DNA of 64,000 bases from positions 70,982,001 to 71,046,000 of the forward strand of contig JAFFJZ010000001.1 in assembly GCA_018340375.1 (NCBI GenBank), read 5' to 3'. Source of the DNA: Gonatopus flavifemur. Taxonomy: Eukaryota > Arthropoda > Insecta > Hymenoptera > Dryinidae. The translations under genes and the position numbers were made by a program. Numbering within the stretch: position 1 is the stretch's first letter; each line of letters begins with the position of its first letter. Below the pieces are notes generated by a model, which searched no databases, was not told the origin of the DNA, and worked only from the letters and a program-made list of their open reading frames with translations. Positions 26,001-31,558 of this stretch are shown piece by piece.

Positions 26001-27960
26001 TTAGGCTTCAAGCAGATATAACCCCTTAAACAACTAGAGAAGGTTCTATCTCTTCGCTCGAGTGGGATGTTCACCCCTTCAGATCCGAAAAGTGAATTAT
26101 GGGAACACAGTTCGAAAAATTGTCTACGATGATTAGTTTGTATTTTACATCCAAGTTAGTTTTCGTTAGAATTCATGCTTACGGGAATAAACATTAGAGT
26201 CGAAAGCAGAATCGGAATCGGGGTCACATATTCGAAGTAAGGGAGATCATATTTGTAAGGGAGTCTGACATTTTCTGCATTTTTCAGTGGGTGACGTTCA
26301 AGCTCCTTCGAATACTTTTTAGTGATAGCTGAAAAAGGATTCTGATGAACTCAAACGTCAGCCATTGAAAACTATAGAAGTTTCAGACCCTGTTACAATC
26401 AACCCCGTGTAACAACTCGCCCCGAGTTACCCTAATCCGCACTATGGAAAATATGGGAACTTTTTCCTTACTACAGTCCTGGATTTCATTTCTCGATCAT
26501 GAAAGCATTGTTTTTTCATCAAAGATGAAGGATTTCCCCCTACTGTGAGGAATCATTTCGCCTTTTGAGTATCGAATGCTTCACGAGTAGAGAAAAAGAT
26601 CATCAAATGATAGTGGGAACTTCCTCATCCATGAAGAAACTGCTGCCACCATTCTTTGGGAGTAAATTTCACAATTATTTTTTATTGTGTGAAGTCGGAG
26701 TAGGATTCAACTACATGAACACGAATAGGCCTCCGATTTTACAACCCTGGTTCAACTTCTCAATTGTAAAGTACCCTGTCACGAAAATATTCGACGTGGA
26801 TCCCAGCTCCAAAATTTGCCTGCGTTTTCAGCTGAGATTCCTCATTCCCAGGTGGAATCCCAGCTAGAACTTCAACTCCAACGTGGGAATTGTCAATCCC
26901 ACATGGAATCAAGCTAGGATTCTTGATTCCAGGTGGATTCTTAGCTGCCAACAAAGGTAAATCTCGGATCTGGAGTCCACGTGGAATCCCAGTTGGATTT
27001 TTGTAACAAGGTAATCTATCTTAAATTCGCAAATATATAGGTTATAATAGATGGAGGAAAAATGTAAATGAGTACTCATAAATTTCAGTTTTCCAGTTAT
27101 TATAGGGATAAGTCTTGTTTATTTTCCTCAATGATGCCAAAGAAAACAACCTGTGAACAGGATCGTTCTTTGTTTATAGAAAATTTATCAAGTTTTTATC
27201 AGTATTTCACGAAAATATGTAAAAACTAGATATTCTTTGTATAAAAAAGCATCGATCTTGTTGAAGGATCGATTCTTTTTGACATCCCTATCCAAGAGAA
27301 AAAATTGTCCGAATGATATATAATTGTAAATCTGTATATAATTGTAAATATATAAATTTCATATAGAATATATATAATTCTATATACACAGAAAGAAAGG
27401 TACCTGTGGCAACTAAAATTTAGTTGTCGTGAATTGAAGTCTAGTTGTCTGAAATATGAATAGAATAATTCATTTGAGACGAATAAAGAATTTATTAGTG
27501 ACAAATGTAATTTATTTGGTTTAGTCAAATTTTCATTCAAAGTGACTAAATTTCCTAGCTGTCCAGTATTCAGCTCAACCCTTTTCCTCAGTGTAAATTG
27601 TATACGATTTTGAAATTTTCTCCACATAGTTAGTTCTGGTCTTGATTGGATTATATATAAATTCTACAAATTCAATCTTATGGAGGGAAATATGTTTTCC
27701 ATCCAACGTATACTGATGTTCCCAAAAAAAATTGTTGATAACGCATTTAATCCAGAGCTTACAACGTTTGGCAATTAGAATATCCAAATGTCAACTTTTA
27801 TTGTCTCACTTCTATCAGAATATAAATGAATGTACGAACACTCGATACAAATTTTACTCACATCTTTCGAGCCATGAAGAGGACTTCCTTCTTTAATCGT
27901 CCAGTTCTCTCCTCTTCTGTACAACCACATCCCGATCAAACTCTTCCCAGATCCACTCAT
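1860..27960 (-). CDS. Trh: Tryptophan 5-hydroxylase gene, 11 exons seen, 3' end off-window
   Basis: The gene encodes the pterin- and iron-dependent monooxygenase that turns tryptophan into 5-hydroxytryptophan, the committed step of serotonin synthesis in neurons. Exons in order: 27862-27960, 21866-21970, 21275-21485, 20773-20876, 13749-13816, 13007-13057, 9143-9241, 7360-7406, 5393-5528, 2279-2405, 1860-2089. The phases at all ten junctions agree, giving 425 codons plus two bases. Residues about 56-110 form the ACT-like regulatory domain. The catalytic domain runs from about 150 to the end. By my count His311 and His316 (CHELLGH) and Glu356 (TVEFGLC) are the iron ligands; the 5 and 40 residue spacings equal those of vertebrate TPH (272/277/317). 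The stretch with [10 protein letters not shown] separates it from tyrosine and phenylalanine hydroxylases. The C-terminal tail and tetramer helix are missing because the last exon lies left of position 1. Introns of 5.9, 7.0 and 3.8 kb are filled with transposons. Confidence 0.93.
2279..2405 (-). CDS. Trh: Trh exon 10, two iron-ligand histidines
   Basis: The exon has 127 bases, phase 2 to 0. It encodes [20 protein letters not shown] and [12 protein letters not shown]. The two His of HELLGH bind the catalytic iron. The acceptor is TTGATCAG and the donor ACG|GTCAGT. Confidence 0.96.
2817..2903. repeat. GC-tipped 87-base hairpin
   Basis: The perfect terminal arms CAGCGCCGGCCCGAGAAATT pair with 2884-2903 across a pyrimidine/purine stem. 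TC flanks both ends. It is GC-rich against AT-rich surroundings, inside Trh intron 9. Confidence 0.7.
2978..3148. mobile_element. Group II hairpin element (TG flanks)
   Basis: Termini are CCCACATAACAATT and AATTGTTATCTGGG. TG at 2976-2977 and TG at 3149-3150 form the two-base flank. The core is a ladder of AGATATCTT / AGACATCTT words. Confidence 0.8.
3387..3694. mobile_element. Non-autonomous hAT-type element
   Basis: The inverted ends TAGGGATCCTTTAATGAGGG... match over about 30 bases. A perfect 8-base duplication GTTCAAGC lies at 3379-3386 and 3695-3702, typical of hAT. There is no transposase. A relative sits at 62073-62301. Confidence 0.85.
3784..3995. repeat. 58-60 bp tandem repeat, about 3.5 units
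   Basis: Units begin near 3784, 3842, 3901 and 3960. Each has CAGT...ACTG dyads followed by AAAATCYCA and GTGAAATATT. The copies differ at many positions, so the array is old. Confidence 0.75.
4020..4749. mobile_element. Group II hairpin element (CT flanks), 730 bp
   Basis: Termini are CCCACGTAACACAG and GTGTGCTACCTGGG, with CT at 4018-4019 and 4750-4751. The arms are built of GAATATTCTGAGAA words. Inner arms near 4106-4125 and 4615-4635 (GAGACTGTTCC against its complement) suggest a hairpin within the hairpin. Reading frames of 70-93 codons inside look accidental. Confidence 0.8.
5127..5269. mobile_element. Group I-like hairpin (CG flanks)
   Basis: CACGGAGAAGAATGG faces TTTCTCCCTTCGTG. CG borders both ends, but because CACG and CGTG are themselves complementary the exact end is ambiguous. 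It is close to Trh exon 9. Confidence 0.55.
5393..5528 (-). CDS. Trh: Trh exon 9, pterin and substrate pocket
   Basis: The exon has 136 bases, phase 1 to 2. It encodes [29 protein letters not shown] and the block ending DPFYSPEP, which form the pterin-binding loop and active-site wall in the family. The acceptor is CCATTCAG and the donor CC|GTGAGT. Confidence 0.95.
6125..6240 (-). repeat. tRNA-derived SINE head, possible
   Basis: On the minus strand a polymerase III B-box-like TGTTCGAGTCT (6135-6145) follows an A-box-like GTGGCTTGAGTGATAAAGC. A cloverleaf cannot be completed, so this is a tRNA-like relic and not a tRNA gene. Confidence 0.45.
6513..6736. mobile_element. Group I hairpin (CA flanks)
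   Basis: Near-perfect arms run from CACGGAAAAAATAATTTAGC to the complementary right end. CA occurs at 6511-6512 and 6737-6738. The core repeats TTTAGCTGCAGCTAAA, a palindrome in itself. Confidence 0.85.
7360..7406 (-). CDS. Trh: Trh exon 8, 47-base micro-exon
   Basis: A short exon, phase 2 to 1, encoding [15 protein letters not shown] with split Arg codons at both ends. The acceptor is TTCTTCAG and the donor AAGC|GTAAGT. It is easily missed by gene finders. It lies just right of a cluster of nested repeats (5686-7240). Confidence 0.93.
7537..7803. mobile_element. Group I hairpin, degenerate
   Basis: It starts TA|CACGGAAAAAATAAAATTC and ends near GAATTTTGTTTTCTCCATTC. The body repeats GCTGTGACAGC words, also seen at 2500-2650, 38360-38425, 38887-39143 and 63765-64000. 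The right border is uncertain. Confidence 0.6.
7905..8039. mobile_element. Group II hairpin, small
   Basis: CTCAGGTGAAATTCTTGTGA faces CTTGTGAGGATC on the other arm and ends TTTTCACCTGGG. The flanks are GG and AG, so the duplication is imperfect. The left tip has T for C. Confidence 0.55.
8101..8333. mobile_element. Group I hairpin (AA flanks)
   Basis: It starts CACCGATGCAAAAATCACATG and ends CATGAGACTTTTTTCAGTG, with AA on both sides. The core repeats GTAAAATCTACTCTA/TTACATT-type words. Confidence 0.65.
8373..8737. mobile_element. Group I hairpin (CA flanks) with AT microsatellite
   Basis: CACTGAAAAAAAATGTAGTG faces the complementary end at 8737, with CA at 8371-8372 and 8738-8739. An inner palindrome pairs GTTATTCACTTACGTTACTC (about 8433-8452) with about 8537-8556. 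An (AT)n run at 8476-8494 forms its tip. Confidence 0.85.
8802..8981. mobile_element. Group I hairpin (TA flanks)
   Basis: CACGGATGAAAATGATGTGG faces AATTGTTTTTTTTCCAGTG, with TA at 8800-8801 and 8982-8983. The core has TAGCTGTTTTTCAGCTA. Confidence 0.75.
9137..9142 (-). other. Trh: Non-canonical GC splice donor of Trh
   Basis: On the minus strand the exon 7 border reads TACAG|GCAAGT. GC donors need a strong match elsewhere to the U1 consensus, which this one has (AG before, AAGT after). The use is inferred from the protein: the split Arg codon is completed by the first base of exon 8. Confidence 0.85.
9143..9241 (-). CDS. Trh: Trh exon 7, ends at a GC donor
   Basis: The exon has 99 bases, phase 2 to 2. 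It encodes [16 protein letters not shown]...YCGYR, a highly conserved helix pair of the catalytic domain. The acceptor is GATTACAG. The donor reads AG|GCAAGT, a GC-AG intron with otherwise perfect donor consensus. No GT donor in frame is available nearby, and the phase matches the next exon exactly. Confidence 0.93.
9436..9662. repeat. AGATCT-type inverted repeat
   Basis: The arms TTGATTGAGATGTGATGGATC and AGATCTACGTGGATCTCAATC face each other. It is related in wording to the longer palindrome at 36290-36480. Confidence 0.55.
9890..10560. repeat. GGCCCA-rich quasi-palindromic repeat
   Basis: Short words TTGGGCCCA, AGCCCCA and their complements recur on both strands throughout. The best arms are near 10070-10110 and 10235-10270 (CCCACTTTGG against its complement). 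It is markedly more GC-rich than the surroundings. The 75-codon frame at 10331-10558 is made of these words and is not a gene. Confidence 0.6.
10560..12000. other. Intronic stretch without recognisable genes
   Basis: AT-rich Trh intron 6 sequence. The only clear feature is a (TA)n tract with interruptions at about 11321-11357. I see no exon-like or RNA gene signal. Confidence 0.5.
12000..12800. repeat. CCAAGCTTGG-type repeat field
   Basis: Words such as CCAAGCTTGG, TTGGCACCAA and ATATTGAAT recur in both orientations. The same type recurs at 45735-45935. Near 12787 the field ends TACCTGGGTA, a group II-like end. The group II hairpin 12375-12461 is embedded. Confidence 0.5.
12375..12461. mobile_element. 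Group II hairpin (CT flanks), 87 bp
   Basis: A perfect 15-base stem AGATAGCACAAGAGT pairs with its complement. The left tip is CCCAG and the right tip CTAGA (mutated from CTGGG). CT flanks both ends. It is the smallest clear member. Confidence 0.8.
13007..13057 (-). CDS. Trh: Trh exon 6
   Basis: A 51-base exon, phase 2 to 2, encoding [16 protein letters not shown] plus the split Trp codon. Both edges are clear: acceptor TTTCACGCAG and donor TG|GTGAGT. The peptide matches the PIPRxxYTxEExxTW block of aromatic amino acid hydroxylases. Confidence 0.93.
13749..13816 (-). CDS. Trh: Trh exon 5
   Basis: The exon has 68 bases, phase 0 to 2. It encodes [22 protein letters not shown], the helix following the ADHP block. 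The acceptor is TTTCAG and the donor TA|GTAAGT. The split codon with exon 6 makes a Tyr where related proteins usually have His. The 7-kb intron before it holds the DD41D transposon and the fold-back element. Confidence 0.92.
14312..14562. mobile_element. Group I hairpin (TA flanks)
   Basis: CACTGTAAAAAATTCC faces GATTATTTTTCACAGTG, with TA at 14310-14311 and 14563-14564. The core repeats GGAAATTTCC and GGAATTTTCC, which are nearly self-complementary words. Confidence 0.8.
14798..15234. mobile_element. Group I hairpin (TA flanks) hosting a group II element
   Basis: CACTGAGAAAACAGATATC faces the complementary end TTTTTCTCCGTG, with TA on both sides. The arms pair along most of their length (TCAGCGCTGGTCTGACC against 15165-15185). 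It is split at its tip by 14927-15095. Confidence 0.85.
14927..15095. mobile_element. Group II hairpin (AA flanks), nested
   Basis: CCCTAGTAGAAATGCTCTAG faces its complement ending TTTCTACTTGGG. AA occurs at 14925-14926 and 15096-15097. The arms continue through GACGAGTTTTGTAACGCT. It is inserted in the loop region of the group I element 14798-15234. Confidence 0.85.
15820..16005. repeat. AGATATCTT-ladder palindrome
   Basis: Degenerate AGATATCTT and AGACATCTT words recur in both orientations. Clear group II tips are not visible. Confidence 0.55.
16065..18096. mobile_element. DD41D Tc1/mariner-like transposon, complete
   Basis: A 2032-base element between TA (16063-16064) and TA (18097-18098). 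It starts CAGGGTGGGGCATTTAAAG and ends with the complement. The inverted repeats are unusually long: 16065-16510 and 17706-18096. They are similar throughout except for a block of about 50 bases present only on the left near 16405-16480. One long reading frame on the minus strand encodes the transposase. It lies in Trh intron 4, in the same orientation as Trh. Confidence 0.93.
16521..17645 (-). CDS. DD41D Tc1/mariner superfamily transposase, intact
   Basis: Cut-and-paste transposase of 374 codons; the more likely start is Met21 (17585), which gives 354 residues. The N-terminal half holds paired helix-turn-helix domains (about 30-70 and 95-135, with [12 protein letters not shown]). The catalytic triad reads D176 (LFSDESTF), D267 ([10 protein letters not shown]) and D309 ([13 protein letters not shown]). 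The 41-residue gap between the last two makes it a DD41D type, as in the rosa-like group; that subgroup name is inference from the spacing. No stop or frameshift breaks the frame, so it may be active or only recently silenced. The terminal repeats of 16065-18096 flank it on both sides. Confidence 0.93.
   Translation of the reverse strand: MKVSLSVTFDYYLVYDKLKIMDIRYTVFEKIDMIYIYGEVHKNPRQAYDLYAERFPERTTPSIRYFQRITKLFSETGSVTREKRHRMRTVSGENAEVNVLAAVANNPHVSSREIELHSGISRRSVLRILKRHKFHPYHICLHQDLHGDDFENRVQFCRWGLAQMHNNNFINILFSDESTFTNHGQVNRHNMHYWATENPRWLRQVEHQRQWAVNVWCGIFRSRVIGPYFIADTLNGEKYRHFLDQVLPTLLEDIPIQERLNMWCQHDGCPSHYAVTAREILDRDYPGRWIGRRGPVHWPARSPNLTSPDFFLWGYIKDTVYQQAPTTPENMRQRIINACASINEDILARVQQSFVKRFEMCIEVEGHHFEHLLH
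18237..19861. mobile_element. 1.6-kb fold-back element
   Basis: Two inverted arms of about 700 bases (18237-18934 and 19132-19861) enclose about 200 bases of spacer. The termini are GAGGGTCCGGATGCAAGAAC and its complement. AATT borders both ends (18233-18236, 19862-19865), a possible 4-base duplication, though AATT is itself palindromic. The right arm has about 22 extra bases near 19220. Frames of 60-84 codons appear mirrored in both arms (for example 18637-18825 and 19272-19460), as expected from duplicated non-coding sequence. The superfamily is not recognised. Confidence 0.85.
20390..20545. repeat. AGATATCTT-ladder repeat
   Basis: Degenerate GATATCTT, ACATCTT and their complements recur in both orientations next to Trh exon 4. 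It is similar in wording to 2978-3148 and 42450-42681. Confidence 0.5.
20773..20876 (-). CDS. Trh: Trh exon 4, start of catalytic domain
   Basis: The exon has 104 bases, phase 1 to 0. It encodes the conserved [11 protein letters not shown] and [13 protein letters not shown] blocks that open the catalytic domain. There are two nearby AG acceptors, at 20877-20878 and 20870-20871. The first (TTTCACAG) is the one whose phase fits exon 3. The donor is CCT|GTACGT. Confidence 0.92.
21275..21485 (-). CDS. Trh: Trh exon 3, ACT regulatory domain
   Basis: The exon has 211 bases, phase 0 to 1. It starts [14 protein letters not shown], the hallmark of the hydroxylase ACT domain, followed by the strand [10 protein letters not shown] and a helix. 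It ends in a proline-rich linker with PLSAAPSF. I chose the donor TTCG|GTACCT because it makes an Asp codon with exon 4 and gives the expected linker into the catalytic domain. Confidence 0.92.
21866..21970 (-). CDS. Trh: Trh exon 2, start of ACT domain
   Basis: The exon has 35 codons, phase 0 to 0. An excellent polypyrimidine tract and acceptor (TTCTTCTCCATCTAG) precede it, and the donor is CAG|GTAAAT. It encodes a polar run with ERNTD, then [17 protein letters not shown], the first strand and helix of the ACT-like regulatory domain of aromatic amino acid hydroxylases. The first codon is ATG, but it sits directly on the splice acceptor, so I read it as an internal Met. Confidence 0.9.
22372..22488. 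mobile_element. Group II hairpin (AT flanks)
   Basis: TCCGAGTAGAAATGATT faces AATCATTTCTACCTGGA. The termini differ by one or two bases from CCCAGGTAG. AT occurs on both sides. The ends resemble those of 14927-15095. Confidence 0.65.
24624..25945. mobile_element. Mariner transposon, apparently complete
   Basis: A 1322-base element with 30-base inverted ends (CGAGGTGTATTCAAAAAGTA and its complement, one mismatch) between TA (24622-24623) and TA (25946-25947). It encodes one unbroken transposase. It is inserted in the TTAA element 23841-26025, inside Trh intron 1, in the opposite orientation to Trh. Confidence 0.95.
24791..25891 (+). CDS. Mariner transposase (D,D34D), intact
   Basis: A SETMAR-type mariner transposase. 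The frame is 366 codons; the start is more likely Met14 (24830, [10 protein letters not shown]), giving 353 residues against about 345 typical. Residues about 20-125 hold two helix-turn-helix motifs ([31 protein letters not shown]) with the linker SGRPSTS. The linker motif reads KFVPKLL in place of the classic WVPHEL. Catalytic residues are D167 (ITVDESW), D262 (HHDNASAH) and D297 ([14 protein letters not shown]), a 34-residue gap. The Arg in YSPDLARCD is unusual, as Ala or Pro is commoner there. No stops or shifts are present, so it may still be functional. Confidence 0.95.
   Translation: MFCVLGDFLLSKNMDQRICIKFCVKNKIKCSETLKMLTVAYGETVLSKKNVYKWYKLFQDGREDANDEPRSGRPSTSTTDENVQTVKKIVLENRRITIREVAEDVGLSLGSCHEIFSNVLGMRRVSAKFVPKLLNFDQKNCRMSIAQELLNDVNDDPDLLKRVITVDESWVYGYDVETKVQSSQWKTPDEPRPKKARQVRSNVKVLLTVFFDYHGVVHQEFLPYGRTVNKQYYLEVMRRLREAIRRKRPELWKNNSWLLHHDNASAHSSLLVRDFLAKNNTTIMPQPPYSPDLARCDFFLFPKLKRPMKGRRFATIEEIKTASLEELKAIPKSAYEKCFEDWKNRWHKCIVSKGDYFEGDNINIDK
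26800..27005. repeat. GTGGAATCCCA-type repeat
   Basis: Words of the type GTGGAATCCCAGCT and GGATTCT recur in direct and inverted form, with CCCAGGTGG near 26847. Possibly a decayed group II element; ends are not clear. Confidence 0.45.
27387..27593. mobile_element. Group I MITE, unfilled copy (TA flanks)
   Basis: CACAGAAAGAAAGGTACC faces CCTTTTCCTCAGTG, with TA at 27385-27386 and 27594-27595. It is the intact relative of 266-698 and shows the empty target site at 27455-27456 for the element inserted at 362-575. Confidence 0.8.
27862..27960 (-). CDS. Trh: Trh exon 1, N-terminus
   Basis: The exon encodes 33 residues starting [20 protein letters not shown] and ends at GAT before the donor GTGAGT. 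The start codon has a strong context (ATCACCATGAG). The phase 0 end fits exon 2, which also starts in phase 0. The assignment rests on the matching phase, the good start and donor, codon-like composition and my memory of similar insect Trh N-termini; it lies upstream of the conserved domains, so it is less certain than the later exons. A possible splice acceptor (CTGTAG) about 36 bases upstream of the ATG could mean a separate non-coding exon further right. Confidence 0.75.
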
Positions 27961-28784
27961 GGTGATAAAATATATTTCGTTTCACCGACTCTACAGATTT
28001 TCAACAAAAAGTCCAGAATATCACAAACTCTGTCATTTTATTCTTAGATTGATATTAGAAATTTTTTTTTTCATGCATTTGATTCTCAAGTGAAAATTCG
28101 ATAATATCCAATACGGTTGGATTTATCGTTCTCAAATATAGAATTGAACGAATCAATATTCAATTCAACCTCTATGCTGGATGAAATATTTCTTTCTCGG
28201 ATCGTTCAATAGAGAAATCAAATTGGACAATTGGAGATAATCAATGTTTTACATCCACCATGAGGAGCGTCTTGAAAGACTGGTGCAATGTTTATATCCT
28301 CGATTTCTCGCACATCGATTTGAAAAAAAAAGTATTCATTGCACTCCACAAAAATTAAAAATATAATTGAATCAATAAAATACTTTGAAATACTTGAGGG
28401 AAAGAAATCAAAACCACCCCCTCATCAATTTCGCTTGGACTGGAAACCCATGACGATAATCGGAAACAAATTCTTCTTCTTGCAAATCTAATAAACGATT
28501 CAGATATAAATTTTTAATTCAACTATTTGAAAATAATAAATTGGAAATCAATAGAATACATAATCTGAATTTTGAATGATTTACATTTTTCCTGAGGGTA
28601 TGTTTTTCTCGCACTGAAATCCCGCTCTTATTCAGACCGAAAAATATATATTCATTTACAATTGATTATTGATCAAAAGTGTTGTTTCGAGAAGCAATGA
28701 ATGAACAGTGTTCCAATCTCAACATTTTCCGATACTCTTAAGACCTCGGTTTGTACCCCTTCTTACTTATCCTGCCACATTTAA

Positions 28785-28900
28785 CCACCCCCAAAGACAA
28801 GGATGTTCTTCCACTGAATGACGATCTAGCGCCGATTGGTCGACGCAAGAAGGTCGCTCGCAGTGATTTTCCCATTGGTTGTTGGATATTTCCTCATGGT
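28785..28900 (-). promoter_or_regulatory. Possible Trh promoter patch
   Basis: A locally GC/CpG-richer patch about 0.9 kb upstream of the Trh start codon. On the minus strand it has two CCAAT motifs (AACCAATGGGA near 28878 and ACCAATCGGC near 28838). No TATA box or start site can be fixed. The 62-codon plus-strand frame over it shows no recognisable protein. Confidence 0.25.
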
Positions 28901-28949
28901 GTATTATACGGATACCCTTACCGTTTCTTTTTACAGTGAAAATCATCAG

Positions 28950-29800
28950 ATTGTATATGATATGGGATGTTAAACGTCTCAGCATTGACGTCATTCAAGC
29001 AAAGAAATCTACAATACCAAAATTAAAGTAATAAAATTCTTTGACGACGAAAATACTACATAAAAATTCTGTTTCACTCCTCATTGTCATTTCATCAAAG
29101 ATTACTGATCATCGAGAATTCTGAGATATTAAAATAAACGCGGCGAACCTCCTTCCCTTCCTTTCTTCCTTTCTTTTTTTCATTTCCGAAGTCTATGTAC
29201 AGACACTTTGAATTGCGCGTAATGCTACCCCTTTTGTCATTGTTTCTGCTTCGCCAAGAACAAAGACCATGTTTAATAAAAGCTGTTCTCGAAATCACTC
29301 GCAGGAGTTCTCTATTCTTTTAAGGGTAAAGTAGATGCAGCACATTACCACTGTCCATCACTTACCACTATCTTAACACTTCTCTATATACGTACACATC
29401 CTCAGCAACGATACTTACTTCTCTTATCTACCCTCGCTACATTATACCGTGTGAATTACGACTGGATTTCTGTTGAAGTGTATTAAGAAAATTAACCTTC
29501 AAATGATGAACCGATACCAGAACTTTTATTATATGAGCAAATGTTTCTGCAACATTAAAATTTCCTCGATCATTTTTTTCATCAAAGATAGTTTCATGAG
29601 AAGAGTCGCAACAAAGTATATATGAAATTCAATTCATCAATCATGCGTTGTCTTTTTGAGAGAGAATTCATTCAATGAAGATGAGATTGATAGAGTTTTG
29701 TATAGGAGGAACCACTTGAACAACCCCACTAGCAGATTTCTGTCAAAGACGAAGAAAAACGAATTCTAAGATCGGATAAAGTCCAGGTAGAATGGTACAA
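28950..29800. other. Intergenic, nothing recognised
   Basis: AT-rich sequence upstream of Trh with a pyrimidine-rich tract at 29148-29180. No gene, RNA or hairpin element with supportable borders. Confidence 0.4.
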
Positions 29801-29811
29801 TGAAGTTTGAC

Positions 29812-30608
29812 TAGACATCGGATTATATGCACTATCAAAATGCCAAAATATGCACTAATGAAAAAGTCACAATTTGATTTGAAATCAACATTTTATTCCT
29901 CAAATATTAAATCTAAGCTTTATAAATCAAATAAATCTTCGCAAATTGCACAATATACTTTAGAAAATGAAAATTCAACAATACAATTGTTTCCAGAGCA
30001 TCAATCCCAAATTATGAATTTTAATTCATATAAAGATATACCACTATGTATCTTTCCAAATTTTCTGTTTGAAATTTGTGACGCTTGTCGTTGAGTATCA
30101 ATTTATAAGCCGAAAATGAGCGTTCTACATCTACCGATGTCATCAGACAGAATTTAAAATATGGTGCCATTTCCATAGAAATCATTTCAAGCAGAATTTG
30201 ATTTGTCCCGTTCATATAAGAATTCACTCGTTCGAGCACTTTGGAATTTGGATTTTTTGAAAACACAGAGTCTAATTTATTTCGGATTTCAATCGAGAAT
30301 CAATTGTGCAACTTCTTCTATTATTTTCATTACGATAATTCAGTTAAAGACCCTCCTGCTGTATTGAAACCTTGGGGTCTGACAGTAAAGTTTCCAGAAT
30401 ACAACTATGAAGAATTTCTGAGGAAAAGAATTTGATGATACCTCAAAGTTGAAAATTCCGTTTATCGTTCAAATTCACTCTTCATTCCTCCAATTTCGGA
30501 AACTCTTGACATTTTACAGTAAAATATGCACTATCAACGGAGAAAAATATCATCATATGCAAAATTGTATGAAAAAGTCATGATATGCGTCACATAATCC
30601 GATGTCTA
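29812..30608. mobile_element. Decayed hAT transposon
   Basis: The inverted ends TAGACATCGGATTAT match. The 8-base flanks AGTTTGAC (29804-29811) and ATTATGAC (30609-30616) agree at six of eight positions, as for an old hAT duplication. It contains the C-terminal part of a hAT transposase on the minus strand and is only 797 bases long, so most of the gene is deleted. Confidence 0.85.
30021..30266 (-). pseudogene. hAT transposase C-terminal (dimerisation) fragment
   Basis: An 81-codon open stretch with VDVERSFSAYKLILNDKRHK and LERYIVVYLY, the hAT-family C-terminal dimerisation motif. Upstream, the same protein continues in another frame (KIIEEVAQLI, about 30305-30335) after a frameshift, so the gene is broken. 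The catalytic region and zinc finger are absent. It cannot be functional on its own. Confidence 0.85.
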
Positions 30609-31308
30609 ATTATGACCTCACTGATCATACTCTTCGCCATATTGAACTCTCAACATTTGTAGAACAGATTTTTTAGTCGTCGATATAAAATCGATTCTCT
30701 TTTCATTGATCATTTTTAGACCATCAAATGAATTTGACTTGAGTTTAAGCTTTACAAAGAGTGAATGAAAACCTCAATCATTGAAGATTTGCTGTAACGC
30801 GATGTCGAATTCTCGAGTGATAGATTTTATTCTTGAATATTGTAATTCCATGGTCCCTTGAATGATATAAGGAATTATAATCAAGTATCTGGTTAGAACG
30901 TGAGTGGGTGTATTCTATCAAGAATGAATGACTCGACTTGAGGATATATTCTCAATGAATGAGGGTACAACAAAGCGATTGAAGAGACTGATGCGGGTGG
31001 TGAGTGATTGAAATTCTAATGATAGTAATAAATGATCTTGAAATAAAAGGAACGTGATGTCTGAAAAAATTAGAGTAAATTTAAACATATGCCGAACGTT
31101 GAATATGTATTGACTTTATTGGTGCGAAACTCAATGGACGTGATATCTAAAAGATGGTTTGTACAACATTTGTCACAAATTTCAGACATCATGTCGAGTG
31201 GGAATTCGAAAATTCACTTGTTTCACATACTTCTATACTTTTGCGTTCACAAACACAGTGTAAATATGTGCTATCGAAGAGTTCTTTCCTTATTCCATTT
31301 CGAAATCA

Positions 31309-31500
31309 TACACGGGAAAAACAGATTATTTGGAATAACCATTCAACTTGTAAGCGCATATGGATCAATTTTTTAAATAAATTAGATAAAATTAGTTAAA
31401 TTGATGAATAAATTCATCATTCTAATGAACAAAAATTGCTCCATATGCACTCAGAAGTTGAATATCGCAAATTCAACCCGAACAATTCGTGTGTGTAGAT
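31309..31500. repeat. Group I-like repeat fragment
   Basis: It starts TA|CACGGGAAAAACAGATTA. It includes ATTCAACTTGTAAGCGCATAT, also found with one change near 50080-50103. Palindromic pairing is partial (AAATTGATGAATAAATTCATC). Confidence 0.45.
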
Positions 31501-31558
31501 TCACACAATATCACACTTTTCCGCACAGTAAAAATTTCATATTAGACATTACCGTAAA

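Larger units (their letters stand above)
23841..26025. mobile_element. TTAA-flanked element carrying a mariner
   Basis: GGGGTTATATCTGTTTGAA faces TTCAAGCAGATATAACCCC. TTAA lies directly outside both ends (23837-23840 and 26026-26029), as for piggyBac-like or Sola2-like insertions. Without the mariner it would be about 860 bases. No transposase of its own is visible, so it is a non-autonomous copy. The superfamily is inferred from the TTAA only. Confidence 0.65.
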
